From positions 1-64,000 of the IMG/VR virus record IMGVR_UViG_3300032291_002524: a stretch of DNA of 64,000 nt, one strand, 5' to 3'. The position numbers and the translations under genes are program-made. This DNA comes from a virus. Shown in pieces: positions 45,425-52,622 of the stretch (the first letter of the stretch is position 1; the number at the start of each line of letters is the position of its first letter). The notes beneath the pieces were generated by a model. It made no database searches, was not told the origin of the DNA, and was given only the letters and a program-made list of their open reading frames with translations.

Positions 45425-45435
45425 GACATAATGTC
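45425..45435. promoter_or_regulatory. Palindromic site A upstream of clpC-like gene
   Basis: GACATAATGTC, a perfect inverted repeat around a central A. Together with site B (centre 32 bp away) it suggests a pair of operator sites. Confidence 0.5.
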
Positions 45436-45455
45436 GTATTATCATTATTTTATAC

Positions 45456-45468
45456 TGACATATTGTCA
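45456..45468. promoter_or_regulatory. Palindromic site B upstream of clpC-like gene
   Basis: TGACATATTGTCA, arms TGACA/TGTCA. It shares the half-site (T)GACAT/TGTC with site A and abuts the -33 region of the predicted promoter (45470-45473). Confidence 0.5.
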
Positions 45469-45469
45469 T

Positions 45470-45500
45470 GTTGATTATCTAAAAATTAATTTTATATTTG
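45470..45500 (+). promoter_or_regulatory. Host-type promoter of the clpC-like gene
   Basis: GTTG at 45470-45473, 19 nt, then TATATTTG at 45493-45500, matching the Bacteroidota TTTG / TAnnTTTG arrangement. The predicted transcription start falls at or just before the ATG at 45507, so the mRNA would be leaderless or nearly so. Confidence 0.6.
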
Positions 45501-45506
45501 TGGTGT

Positions 45507-47567
45507 ATGATAGATTTTGACGATAATCAAGAAGCAGGAAAGAAGAAAACTTCCAAATCAGAAAATACGGGAAGTTCAACCCCCGTTTTAGATAATTTTT
45601 CTCGTGATTTAATTAAATTGGCATCCGAAGGTAAATTAGACCCCGTTATTGGTCGAGATATTGAAATTAATAGACTTGCCCAAATTATATCAAGGAGAAA
45701 GAAAAATAACCCAATATTAATCGGTGAGCCCGGTTGTGGAAAAACAGCTGTGGTTGAAGGATTGGCCATCAAAATTTTTGAAGGTAATTGCCCTCAAAAT
45801 TTGTTAGATAAACGAATTGTTAGTTTGGATATGACATCAATCGTTGCAGGTACCAAATATCGTGGTCAATTTGAAGAACGTTTAAAAGTTATTTTAGATG
45901 AACTTCGAGATAATCATGAAACCATTGTGTTTATTGATGAAATTCACACAATTATAGGTGCGGGTAATTCTTCGGGGTCACTTGACGCATCCAACATCTT
46001 TAAACCTGCACTTGCACGTGGAGAACTCCAATGTATCGGAGCAACAACCTTGGACGAATATCGGGAACATATTGAAAAGGACGGAGCATTGGAAAGACGG
46101 TTCCAAAAGGTTTTAGTTGAACCATCTTCAATTGAAGATACAATCACAATCCTAATGAGAGCCAAGGAAAACTATGAAAAACACCATAAAGTTTTCTTCA
46201 GTGAAGAATCAATTAAAGCATGTGTTCATTTGGCCGATAGGTATATAACTGACCGAAGTTTTCCTGATAAAGCAATTGATATCATGGATGAAGTCGGAGC
46301 TCGTAGTCAAATCGCTGTTAAATTACCGGAAGTTATTGAACAGTTAAAAGAAGAAGCTGAAAAAATAAAACAGAGTAAGTTAGATGTTGTTAGAAATCAG
46401 AGATTTGAGGAAGCCGCAGAACTTCGTGACCGTGAACGAAAAGTGTTAAAACAATTACAAGAAGAAAAAGAAAAGTTTGAAAATGACCGTTTAACAAATA
46501 AAAAACTTGTCGATGAGAACATGGTGTATGAAGTGGTTGCATCAATGACAAAGATACCAATCACCAAATTGACACAGTCAGAATCAGAATCACTACTTCA
46601 ATTAGAACAAAATTTACAAAATTCAGTTATTGGTCAAGATGATGCTGTTAGTAAAATTGCAAAGGCAATCCGACGAAATCGTGTTGGGATTAAAGAACCT
46701 AACAAACCAATTGGTTCATTTATTTTTCTTGGGTCCACAGGTATTGGTAAAACCCATTTGGCTAAACAATTAGCAAAAGAAGTTTTTGGTGATTCGGACG
46801 CATTAATTCGAATGGATATGTCAGAATATCAAGAAAAATTTACAATGTCTCGTTTGATTGGTTCACCTCCGGGTTATGTTGGATTTAATGAAGGAGGTCA
46901 ATTGACTGAACAGGTTAGAAATAAACCATATTCGGTAATATTATTTGACGAAATCGAAAAGGCCCATAAAGATATCTTCACTTTATTGTTACAAACAATG
47001 GACGAAGGGTTCTTAACCGATAGTAATGGTAGAAAAATTAATTTCAAAAATACCGTTATTATTATGACATCTAACATTGGTGCTAGAAAAGTTCAAGAAT
47101 TCGGTGCTGGTGTTGGTTTTGGCACAAGTGCTAAAATGGATAAAGAACTTGAAATAAAGAAAATGGCAGTAGAGGATGAACTGAAGAAGTTTTTCCCACC
47201 TGAATTTATAAATCGTGTTGATGATATTGTATTCTTTAATTCATTAAAAGAAGATGAAGTGAATCAGATTGTTAAAATTGAATTATCAAAATTAACCAAC
47301 AGACTTTCATCTATGAACTATAAAATCGAAATAGGTGACGAAATGTTGAAACATATTTGTGAAATTGGTTTCGATGAAAAGTTTGGGGCCAGACCTATTA
47401 AAAGAGCAATTCAAAGTCAAATTGAAGACTTTATTTCCGATGAAATATTAAAAGGTAATTTAATCACTGATATTGAATATACTGTGGATTATATAGATGG
47501 TTCACCTTTATTAATAACCAAAGATTCAAAACCGAAACGAGTAAAGAAAAAGAAAGAAACTGAATAA
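45507..47567 (+). CDS. ClpC/ClpA-type AAA+ unfoldase without N-terminal repeat domain
   Basis: 686 aa from the ATG at 45507 (a TTG nine bases earlier lies in the promoter). There is a ~28-residue low-complexity leader, then two AAA+ modules. The first has Walker A GEPGCGKT at residues 73-80, TIVFIDEIHTIIGAG as Walker B, and the RRFQK arginine region. The second has GSTGIGKT at ~409-416 and VILFDEIEKAH. Between them lies a UVR-like segment (RNQRFEEAAELRDRE). The VGF tripeptide at residues 536-538 is the ClpP-docking loop of ClpC/ClpA enzymes. The Clp_N substrate/adaptor domain is absent. Expected to feed substrates to ClpP, possibly the phage ClpP at 62181. Confidence 0.9.
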   Translation: MIDFDDNQEAGKKKTSKSENTGSSTPVLDNFSRDLIKLASEGKLDPVIGRDIEINRLAQIISRRKKNNPILIGEPGCGKTAVVEGLAIKIFEGNCPQNLLDKRIVSLDMTSIVAGTKYRGQFEERLKVILDELRDNHETIVFIDEIHTIIGAGNSSGSLDASNIFKPALARGELQCIGATTLDEYREHIEKDGALERRFQKVLVEPSSIEDTITILMRAKENYEKHHKVFFSEESIKACVHLADRYITDRSFPDKAIDIMDEVGARSQIAVKLPEVIEQLKEEAEKIKQSKLDVVRNQRFEEAAELRDRERKVLKQLQEEKEKFENDRLTNKKLVDENMVYEVVASMTKIPITKLTQSESESLLQLEQNLQNSVIGQDDAVSKIAKAIRRNRVGIKEPNKPIGSFIFLGSTGIGKTHLAKQLAKEVFGDSDALIRMDMSEYQEKFTMSRLIGSPPGYVGFNEGGQLTEQVRNKPYSVILFDEIEKAHKDIFTLLLQTMDEGFLTDSNGRKINFKNTVIIMTSNIGARKVQEFGAGVGFGTSAKMDKELEIKKMAVEDELKKFFPPEFINRVDDIVFFNSLKEDEVNQIVKIELSKLTNRLSSMNYKIEIGDEMLKHICEIGFDEKFGARPIKRAIQSQIEDFISDEILKGNLITDIEYTVDYIDGSPLLITKDSKPKRVKKKKETE

Positions 47568-47597
47568 AAAAAGGGGGTTGAAAAACCCCCTTTTTTT
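47565..47597 (+). terminator. Hairpin terminator after the clpC-like gene
   Basis: GGGGGTT / AACCCCC stem (47573-47590) flanked by A and T runs, directly after the stop codon. Confidence 0.88.
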
Positions 47598-47637
47598 ATT
47601 CTTAATATTAAACTTTTTGATAAAAATACCGCACAAA

Positions 47638-47665
47638 AAAAAGGGTCGTAATCGACCCTTTTTAT
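47638..47665 (-). terminator. Hairpin terminator after the peptidase gene
   Basis: AAGGGTCG / CGACCCTT stem (47641-47660) with TAAT loop and flanking A/T runs, immediately downstream of the minus-strand peptidase stop. Confidence 0.85.
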
Positions 47666-48487
47666 TTAACTAAATAACATCCACCGTTCCATTTTTGGTT
47701 GATGGTCGTATTTAACATTACCCAAAGATTCAATCATTTTTTTACCCATTTCAATCGAGTTAAATAAATCTTCAATTACCACATATTCATTCGGTGTGTG
47801 ATAATCATAATACCCACAAGATACATTAATACATGAAATGTTAAATTTACCTGTAATCTGAGATACATCGGTATAAGGATGTTTCATCAATTCATGTTTA
47901 GGTCCCATGTATTGTTCTAATAATGGACCAACTTTTTCGAAAAATTCAGAATCACGGTCAAATAACTTAACCCCCCAACAATATTCAGTAACCATCCAAG
48001 ATTCGGGTGCGTCGTATTGAATTGCATATCCAACATTCGAAAAGAATTCAGGGTCTGCTTTTCTTGAACCGTGACAACCTGTTTCTTCCGCTACGAAAAA
48101 TGCGACTTTTAAAACATCTAATTGTTCTAAAAGGTCTAAACCTGCGTAAACACCACATTTATCGTCACCACCAATACCAACTGGTCTTCCTGTATATTTG
48201 TGATATGCTTTAAATGAAGGTTTTTCAACACCATATACATTTGGTAACATTTCTTCTCTAACAACCATATCGGTTATTGAGTGTACAGTATCTGTGTGAG
48301 CAATAACACATGGGTACCACTCAGCAGTACCTTTGGTTACATAAATGTTTCCATTTTCTTGAACTTTGTAATCGTAATTTTTTGATTGCAAGTACTCAAC
48401 CAAGTATTGAATCATCAAATCTTCTTGATAAGTTTTTGTAGGTATGGATAATACCTCTTTCAGGTGGGCAATTTTTTCTTCTGTCAT
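47666..48487 (-). CDS. M20/M28-superfamily zinc peptidase
   Basis: 273 aa. Metal and catalytic motifs of co-catalytic zinc exopeptidases occur in order: IAHTDTVHS near residue 63, GIGGDDKCGVYAGLDLLE near residue 105, FFVAEETGCHGSRKA near residue 130 (general-base Glu in EET), and YHTPNEYV near residue 235. It lacks the separate dimerisation domain of many M20 enzymes. Substrates are probably small peptides. Preceded by a host-type promoter, and neighbour of the clpC-like gene, so it may process peptides released by Clp proteolysis (inference). Confidence 0.85.
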   Translation of the reverse strand: MTEEKIAHLKEVLSIPTKTYQEDLMIQYLVEYLQSKNYDYKVQENGNIYVTKGTAEWYPCVIAHTDTVHSITDMVVREEMLPNVYGVEKPSFKAYHKYTGRPVGIGGDDKCGVYAGLDLLEQLDVLKVAFFVAEETGCHGSRKADPEFFSNVGYAIQYDAPESWMVTEYCWGVKLFDRDSEFFEKVGPLLEQYMGPKHELMKHPYTDVSQITGKFNISCINVSCGYYDYHTPNEYVVIEDLFNSIEMGKKMIESLGNVKYDHQPKMERWMLFS

Positions 48488-48494
48488 TTATCCA

Positions 48495-48525
48495 CAAATA
48501 TACGACAAAATTACAACTTATCAAA
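48495..48525 (-). promoter_or_regulatory. Host-type promoter of the peptidase gene
   Basis: On the minus strand TTTG (48525-48522), 19 nt, then TATATTTG (48502-48495). The -33 element overlaps the 3' end of the gene at 48521. Predicted start lies within a few bases of the ATG at 48487. Confidence 0.6.
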
Positions 48526-50674
48526 ATAATTTATAGTTTCTCATTAAAGATTCCAACTGTTCCAAAGATAATGAATATCTTTTTTTAGTATAAGAACCTG
48601 ATGATGACATTTCAATAATCACATCATTGTCAGGTTCAACACTTACAACAGACATGTATGTACCTGGCATTGTTTTAACTTCTTTTTTAACATTAAATCC
48701 AAAATTCTTAATTACGTAATCAATTGTCTCTTTATATTGGTCTATATTATCAAATATACCATCTTCATCATCAACTAAAGACTCATAAAATTCTTTTAAA
48801 TAATATGTTGACTCTTTATGCCAAGATTCAATGAATTTAGTATCATCTCTATGTTCCCAATAATTTTCAGTAACATCGGTAGGACCATAATCTTCAACTT
48901 TTATTGCCAATAATTTACGTACTGAATAATTTGGGTCTTTACCATCTATTTTTTTATCTTCATAGAGTTTTAAAATATTATCGACCGTACTTACATAGTG
49001 TCTATATAGTTTCACTTTATTAACACCAAACGCAGACATTACATCACCGTATTCTGTATTAATTGCATCTTTAACACCGGATTGAAATCCTATTTCCATT
49101 GAATATGTGTATTCATCAACTAATCGACTATATAATTTTTCATTTGATGATAATAAATTTGCAACTTCTGAATAATATTTTGTTGAATCTTTATCTGATT
49201 TAGTTGAAAAAAGTTTTGGGTCCAATAATTTTACGATGTTATCCAAAATATCATTACCCTCATCACTTAAATACTCAAGAGCGTATCCTGCATCAAAATC
49301 TTGTTCAGCAGTGTAACTATCAAAAAACTCATAATCACTACCATAATGACCAATTATACTTTGTATTACCGATATCGAATGTGAGTAAATTGAATATTTA
49401 AGAATGCTTTCTAAATAATCATTACTTGATTCAAAAAATATGTGTAAATCATTACCATCAATTTCCAAATTTTCATCATACGCAAAGGCCTCATCCGCAC
49501 TAATTTTTCCCGATTTAAAATTCAATAAAGTCTTATAATCGTTTGTGTTTATATTTAAAACATTAGAAATGATATCATCCATTCCTGGCATATTTGAATA
49601 TAACGTATCAAAATTACTTCTATTGTCTTGTTGGTCCCAAACCTCAATAGACTTTATCGACCCACGTTCATTTTTATTTACAGGTATCCTTAGGGCAAAT
49701 TTTGAATATTTGTCATCTCTTCCTTTTTTATTGATAACATAATAAAATTTAGAATTAGAGGTATAATCGTCAAAATATCTCGATGAATCCTTAGACGCGA
49801 CACACCATTTGGTTTCACGACCATAGACACATGACGCATTATGTGTTAATGGTTGAACTATTAAATAATTTGAATCTTCATATATTTTTTTAGATTCTTT
49901 CTTTGCATTTTTTATTTGTTCTCTTGTTGCCGTAAATTGTTTTAAGTGGTTGTAAAATTCTCTAAGAGATTGTATATCAGGATACGAATTAATGTCTTTT
50001 GGGGCTTTGCCAATTTTATCCCAAATATTTCCATAATTTGTTAAATCACCATTTTTAATTCGATTATTCCAATCATCAATTGAATACTGGTTGGTTTTAT
50101 TTTCGATAAAATCCATATATTCCGATACTCGCCTTAATGTTGTATCCAATCCTACGGGTGCTGGCTTGTTTCTTTCATCTTTTATTCGTTTAAAAAACCA
50201 AGGAATGTATTTTTTGTTATTTGATAAATCGGCAGCCCAAAGAGCATCAAAGAAAGATTTCTTAACCAATTCATCATCCCTTTCTTCCCAATCGATAGGT
50301 AATTCCAAATATTTTTGAAAAAAGTCGGACCGTTTATCTTCTCTAATTAAACCTTCAAATAGATTACTTAAATCTTCATCAGGACCATTTAGTATTACGT
50401 CGATATAATGTGATGTTTCAGAAATATCATCATTAATATCACCAATAAACTCTGTTTTATCACCATATTCGACGTAATATTTTCCGTCATTATCAATTAT
50501 TAGTGTAAATATATCATCGCCCTCAATAACATATTGTTCAGTACCAAGTGAATATATACCATCATAAACACAAGTTATATTTTTAGGTATAAAATCAAAA
50601 TATTCAAGAATATCTAAAACTCTATCTAAATGTGAAAAATATGATTGGTCCTGTCCGTAATAAGTAATTTCCAT
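48521..50674 (-). CDS. Large hypothetical protein with THNASC-TKWC module
   Basis: 717 aa, acidic and Tyr/Asp-rich, no membrane segments. Around residues 270-300 is PLTHNASCVYGRETKWCVAS, then SRYFDDYTSNSKFYYVINKK; this block is shared with the protein at 28527-29432 (there PYTHNASCKYGAGTKWC). The block's two cysteines and invariant His could bind metal or form an active site. The C-terminal 300 residues are helical repeats of no known family. A late motif lies five nt upstream, so late expression is likely. Confidence 0.6.
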   Translation of the reverse strand: MEITYYGQDQSYFSHLDRVLDILEYFDFIPKNITCVYDGIYSLGTEQYVIEGDDIFTLIIDNDGKYYVEYGDKTEFIGDINDDISETSHYIDVILNGPDEDLSNLFEGLIREDKRSDFFQKYLELPIDWEERDDELVKKSFFDALWAADLSNNKKYIPWFFKRIKDERNKPAPVGLDTTLRRVSEYMDFIENKTNQYSIDDWNNRIKNGDLTNYGNIWDKIGKAPKDINSYPDIQSLREFYNHLKQFTATREQIKNAKKESKKIYEDSNYLIVQPLTHNASCVYGRETKWCVASKDSSRYFDDYTSNSKFYYVINKKGRDDKYSKFALRIPVNKNERGSIKSIEVWDQQDNRSNFDTLYSNMPGMDDIISNVLNINTNDYKTLLNFKSGKISADEAFAYDENLEIDGNDLHIFFESSNDYLESILKYSIYSHSISVIQSIIGHYGSDYEFFDSYTAEQDFDAGYALEYLSDEGNDILDNIVKLLDPKLFSTKSDKDSTKYYSEVANLLSSNEKLYSRLVDEYTYSMEIGFQSGVKDAINTEYGDVMSAFGVNKVKLYRHYVSTVDNILKLYEDKKIDGKDPNYSVRKLLAIKVEDYGPTDVTENYWEHRDDTKFIESWHKESTYYLKEFYESLVDDEDGIFDNIDQYKETIDYVIKNFGFNVKKEVKTMPGTYMSVVSVEPDNDVIIEMSSSGSYTKKRYSLSLEQLESLMRNYKLF

Positions 50675-50679
50675 ATATA

Positions 50680-50687
50680 AATAAATA
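50680..50687 (-). promoter_or_regulatory. Candidate late promoter motif
   Basis: Sense GTATTTATTTAT, five nt upstream of the start at 50674. Confidence 0.5.
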
Positions 50688-50693
50688 CTTGTA

Positions 50694-50725
50694 TTTGGAA
50701 GTTTAATAAAGTATTTATATATTTG
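50694..50725 (+). promoter_or_regulatory. Host-type promoter of the tmRNA locus, overlapped by a late motif
   Basis: TTTG at 50694-50697, 20 nt, TATATTTG at 50718-50725, a full Bacteroidota-type promoter. A plus-sense TATTTATA (50712-50719) overlaps its -7 element by two bases, so the locus could be read both early and late. Predicted start is near 50731-50733, at the first base of the structured leader. Confidence 0.65.
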
Positions 50726-50731
50726 TATAAG

Positions 50732-50812
50732 AAATCACGGGTGGCTCCCTTAATAGTTAAGGCTGACCTTAAGCATCTGACGTTATGTCTATACAGGGGG
50801 CGAAAGTGATTT
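50732..50812 (+). ncRNA. Structured leader RNA upstream of the tmRNA
   Basis: An ~81-nt element begins where transcription is predicted to start. Outer helix AAATCAC (50732-50738) with GTGATTT (50806-50812). Second helix GCTCCC (50744-50749) with GGGGGC (50796-50801). Inside, TTAAGG ctga CCTTAA (50757-50772) forms a hairpin, and an upstream CCTTAA (50748-50753) can pair with the same TTAAGG as an alternative. It is not a tRNA: no T-arm or anticodon arm can be drawn. The element is 21 nt upstream of the tmRNA 5' end. Function unknown. Confidence 0.5.
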
Positions 50813-50833
50813 TCATAAGTTCTTTGAAAATAT

Positions 50834-51216
50834 GGGGATGACACAGAATTGATTGGCGTGGTTAGTCAATTGGTGCACGTATGAGCTGAATTAACTCATT
50901 AAAAACTGATTTAAAAACACAAACGGCAACGTTTTAAATAAAATGGCTGCTTGCGGTTTAATCCGTGAAGACGCTGCTGTTGTAGCTTAATCAGCACAAC
51001 ACACTCAGGTCGGGGGACATATAACCTAGGAACAGAAGTCTTTAGAGGTGTGGTTTCTATCTTAAAAGAAACAAGTGGAGGATTAGTTCTCAGTAAACCG
51101 AACCACTATAAAATAAGGGAATTGTGAATTTCGGAACATTAGCAAATGTTGACCTAAACGTGTAGGACCTTTTGGTTAAGACGAACAAGACCGCGGGGCA
51201 GTGCCGCGCATCTCCA
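50834..51216 (+). ncRNA. ssrA: tmRNA (transfer-messenger RNA), one-piece
   Basis: 383 nt. Acceptor helix GGGGATG (50834-50840) with CATCTCC (51209-51215), then unpaired A; CCA is not encoded. T-arm helix CGCGG/CCGCG is directly adjacent. Long helix: TTAGTCAA (50862-50869) with TTGGTTAA (51172-51179) and TGCACGT (50874-50880) with ACGTGTA (51158-51164), matching the conserved GGUGCAUG region of other tmRNAs. ATGAG/CTCAT hairpin at 50881-50899. The tag frame runs 50919-50990, with its stop in the loop of a GCTG/CAGC helix, the normal arrangement. tmRNA with SmpB frees stalled ribosomes and tags the product for proteolysis. The T-loop is atypical. Confidence 0.9.
50919..50990 (+). other. tmRNA tag reading frame, 23 codons
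   Basis: Aligning the tmRNA with that of E. coli places the resume codon at ACA (50919). The frame reads TNGNVLNKMAACGLIREDAA, then VVA and stop TAA at 50988-50990. It is about twice the length of common tags and ends AAVVA, hydrophobic like the usual ALAA degron but not identical. The resume codon is inferred by alignment and could be off by one codon. Confidence 0.7.
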
Positions 51217-51270
51217 GGCTCACAATTGAATACCTCCACGTGGTGTGAGCTGGGTAACGCTAAATTCAAT
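51217..51270 (+). other. H-type pseudoknot in the tmRNA 3' trailer
   Basis: Stem 1 is GGCTCACA (51217-51224) with TGTGAGCT (51244-51251), one G-U pair. Its loop contains ATTGAAT (51225-51231), which is perfectly complementary to ATTCAAT (51264-51270). It begins at the first base after the tmRNA discriminator. It may guide 3' processing or block exonucleases (inference). Confidence 0.55.
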
Positions 51271-51296
51271 AATCATTACAGTTATTAATTAAAAAT

Positions 51297-51329
51297 TAAA
51301 GTGGTCAAATTCGACCACTTTTTTTTTGT
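51297..51329 (+). terminator. Rho-independent terminator of the tmRNA transcript
   Basis: AAAGTGGTC / GACCACTTT stem (51298-51321) with a 6-nt loop, then a T-run. Its T-run also supplies the -33 element of the next promoter. Confidence 0.9.
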
Positions 51330-51356
51330 GCATTTAAAATCTATTTAGTATCTTTG
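51325..51356 (+). promoter_or_regulatory. Host-type promoter of the 51.4-kb operon
   Basis: TTTG (51325-51328), 20 nt, TATCTTTG (51349-51356), a full Bacteroidota-type promoter. ATG follows 20 nt later. Confidence 0.65.
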
Positions 51357-51376
51357 TATTACTAAACACCACCACT

Positions 51377-52114
51377 ATGAACACAATCATTAAACACAAC
51401 ACAAGAGTAAGAAATTACAACGGGCAAAACGATTTTATCCGTAAAATGAAAGAAGTTGTATATCAGTACGGAGGATTAACAGAAAAACAAGCATTGGCAG
51501 TTGAAAAGGCACTTAGTGAGAAAACAAATGTCGATACTCGTTCCTTACCAGATAATCTAAAATCGATTGCCGATTATTCGGGGGATAATGTATTCGTGTT
51601 GGATGTTAAAAGTAAATTCCTTAAATATGGTACTTTAACAGATGCCCAAGTATCTGCGGCGAATAAACAAATTAAAAAAGAAGACGAATCAAAACAACGT
51701 ATTGATGTCAATATTGATGTGATTGGTGAAACAGTAATTGTTGGTCGAAACACGGGTGAAAAGTTGAAGAAAGATAAAGGTTTAAATTTTAACCCTGTTC
51801 TATTGGATATTACCGAAGTTATGACCTTAACTGCTAAGGCAATTAAATTTAAAGGTAAATTAACAACTAAAAACGGTAACATTTGTAAGTCTTGCGGACG
51901 AGTATTAACTGATGAATTTTCACGGTTAACGGGTTATGGTAAGACTTGTGCGAAACATTTGGGTGTTGAATATATTAAAGACGAATCTGAAGTTGAGCGT
52001 TTTAATCAGGAAGCACTTCAAAAAGTTGAAGAAATTGGTGAAATGGAATTTTGGGTTCCTCGTCGTCAAATCAAAGTATGGAATGGTGAAAGTGCAATTT
52101 TAATGAAAATGTAA
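51377..52114 (+). CDS. DUF6011-like zinc-finger protein
   Basis: 245 aa. Near residue 170 the motif NICKSCGRVLTDEFSRLTGY followed by GKTCAKHLG matches the DUF6011 zinc finger (CxxCGRxL...GxGxxCxxH), with three Cys and one His as ligands. The N-terminal 160 residues are unassigned; they include a repeated pattern (GGLTEKQALAVEKAL and YGTLTDAQVSAANKQI). Likely nucleic-acid binding. The next gene starts at the base after its stop. Confidence 0.7.
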   Translation: MNTIIKHNTRVRNYNGQNDFIRKMKEVVYQYGGLTEKQALAVEKALSEKTNVDTRSLPDNLKSIADYSGDNVFVLDVKSKFLKYGTLTDAQVSAANKQIKKEDESKQRIDVNIDVIGETVIVGRNTGEKLKKDKGLNFNPVLLDITEVMTLTAKAIKFKGKLTTKNGNICKSCGRVLTDEFSRLTGYGKTCAKHLGVEYIKDESEVERFNQEALQKVEEIGEMEFWVPRRQIKVWNGESAILMKM

Positions 52115-52594
52115 ATGCAGACGTTCCTACCTTATCCCGATTTTAAAGAAAGTTTCCGAGCCTTAGATAATAAAAGACTCGGAAAACAAAGAGTTGAATC
52201 ATTTCAAATTTTAAATGCGATATTAGGTCGACCAAAAAAAGACGGTAAACCATATAAAGGGTGGTTAAATCATCCGTGTTCGATTATGTGGAAAGAGCAC
52301 GTTCCGGCCCTTCAAATGTATTTTAATGAATGTATTGATGTATGGATTGAACGCGGATTTAAAAATTCGATGGAATATGAAGAATATGTTGGTGAAATAA
52401 TCTTACCTGATTGGATAGGATACGAAGCATTTCACGCATCTCACAGAGCCAATTTACTTAGGAAGGATTTAACATATTATTCACAACATAATTGGGATGA
52501 AAATCCTGATGACCCATACTTATGGCTAGACGATAACAAAACTTGGTATCAACAAATAGTTGGGTCGAAAAAAAGGGTTTATTTGATTAAATAA
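52115..52594 (+). CDS. Pyrimidine-dimer glycosylase-like protein (MSMEG_6728 type)
   Basis: 159 aa. The start QTFLPYPDFKESFRALDNKR, LGKQRVES, HPCSIMWKEHVPALQMYFNE and EAFHASHRANLLRKD follow the MSMEG_6728-type family, related to T4 endonuclease V. In that family the N-terminal residue after Met removal and a conserved Arg/Glu set act in excision of pyrimidine dimers. Activity here is expected from family, not shown. Directly after the zinc-finger gene. Confidence 0.8.
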   Translation: MQTFLPYPDFKESFRALDNKRLGKQRVESFQILNAILGRPKKDGKPYKGWLNHPCSIMWKEHVPALQMYFNECIDVWIERGFKNSMEYEEYVGEIILPDWIGYEAFHASHRANLLRKDLTYYSQHNWDENPDDPYLWLDDNKTWYQQIVGSKKRVYLIK

Positions 52595-52622
52595 ACAAAA
52601 ACAATTAACATTACTCTGAATT

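Noticed and set aside
45498-45506. TTG start of the clpC-like gene
   Set aside because: This codon is inside the TATATTTG promoter element; the ATG at 45507 starts nine bases later in the same frame.
50732-50812. tRNA or hammerhead/pistol ribozyme in the tmRNA leader
   Set aside because: The 81-nt length and 7-bp outer helix look tRNA-like, but no T-arm, anticodon arm or TTCRA is present. CTGA occurs twice without the required following GA of the hammerhead core, and the pistol pairing cannot be drawn.
50834-51216. Permuted (two-piece) tmRNA or intron-interrupted tmRNA
   Set aside because: The 5' acceptor strand, tag, and 3' acceptor strand come in the normal one-piece order over 383 nt with no insertion.
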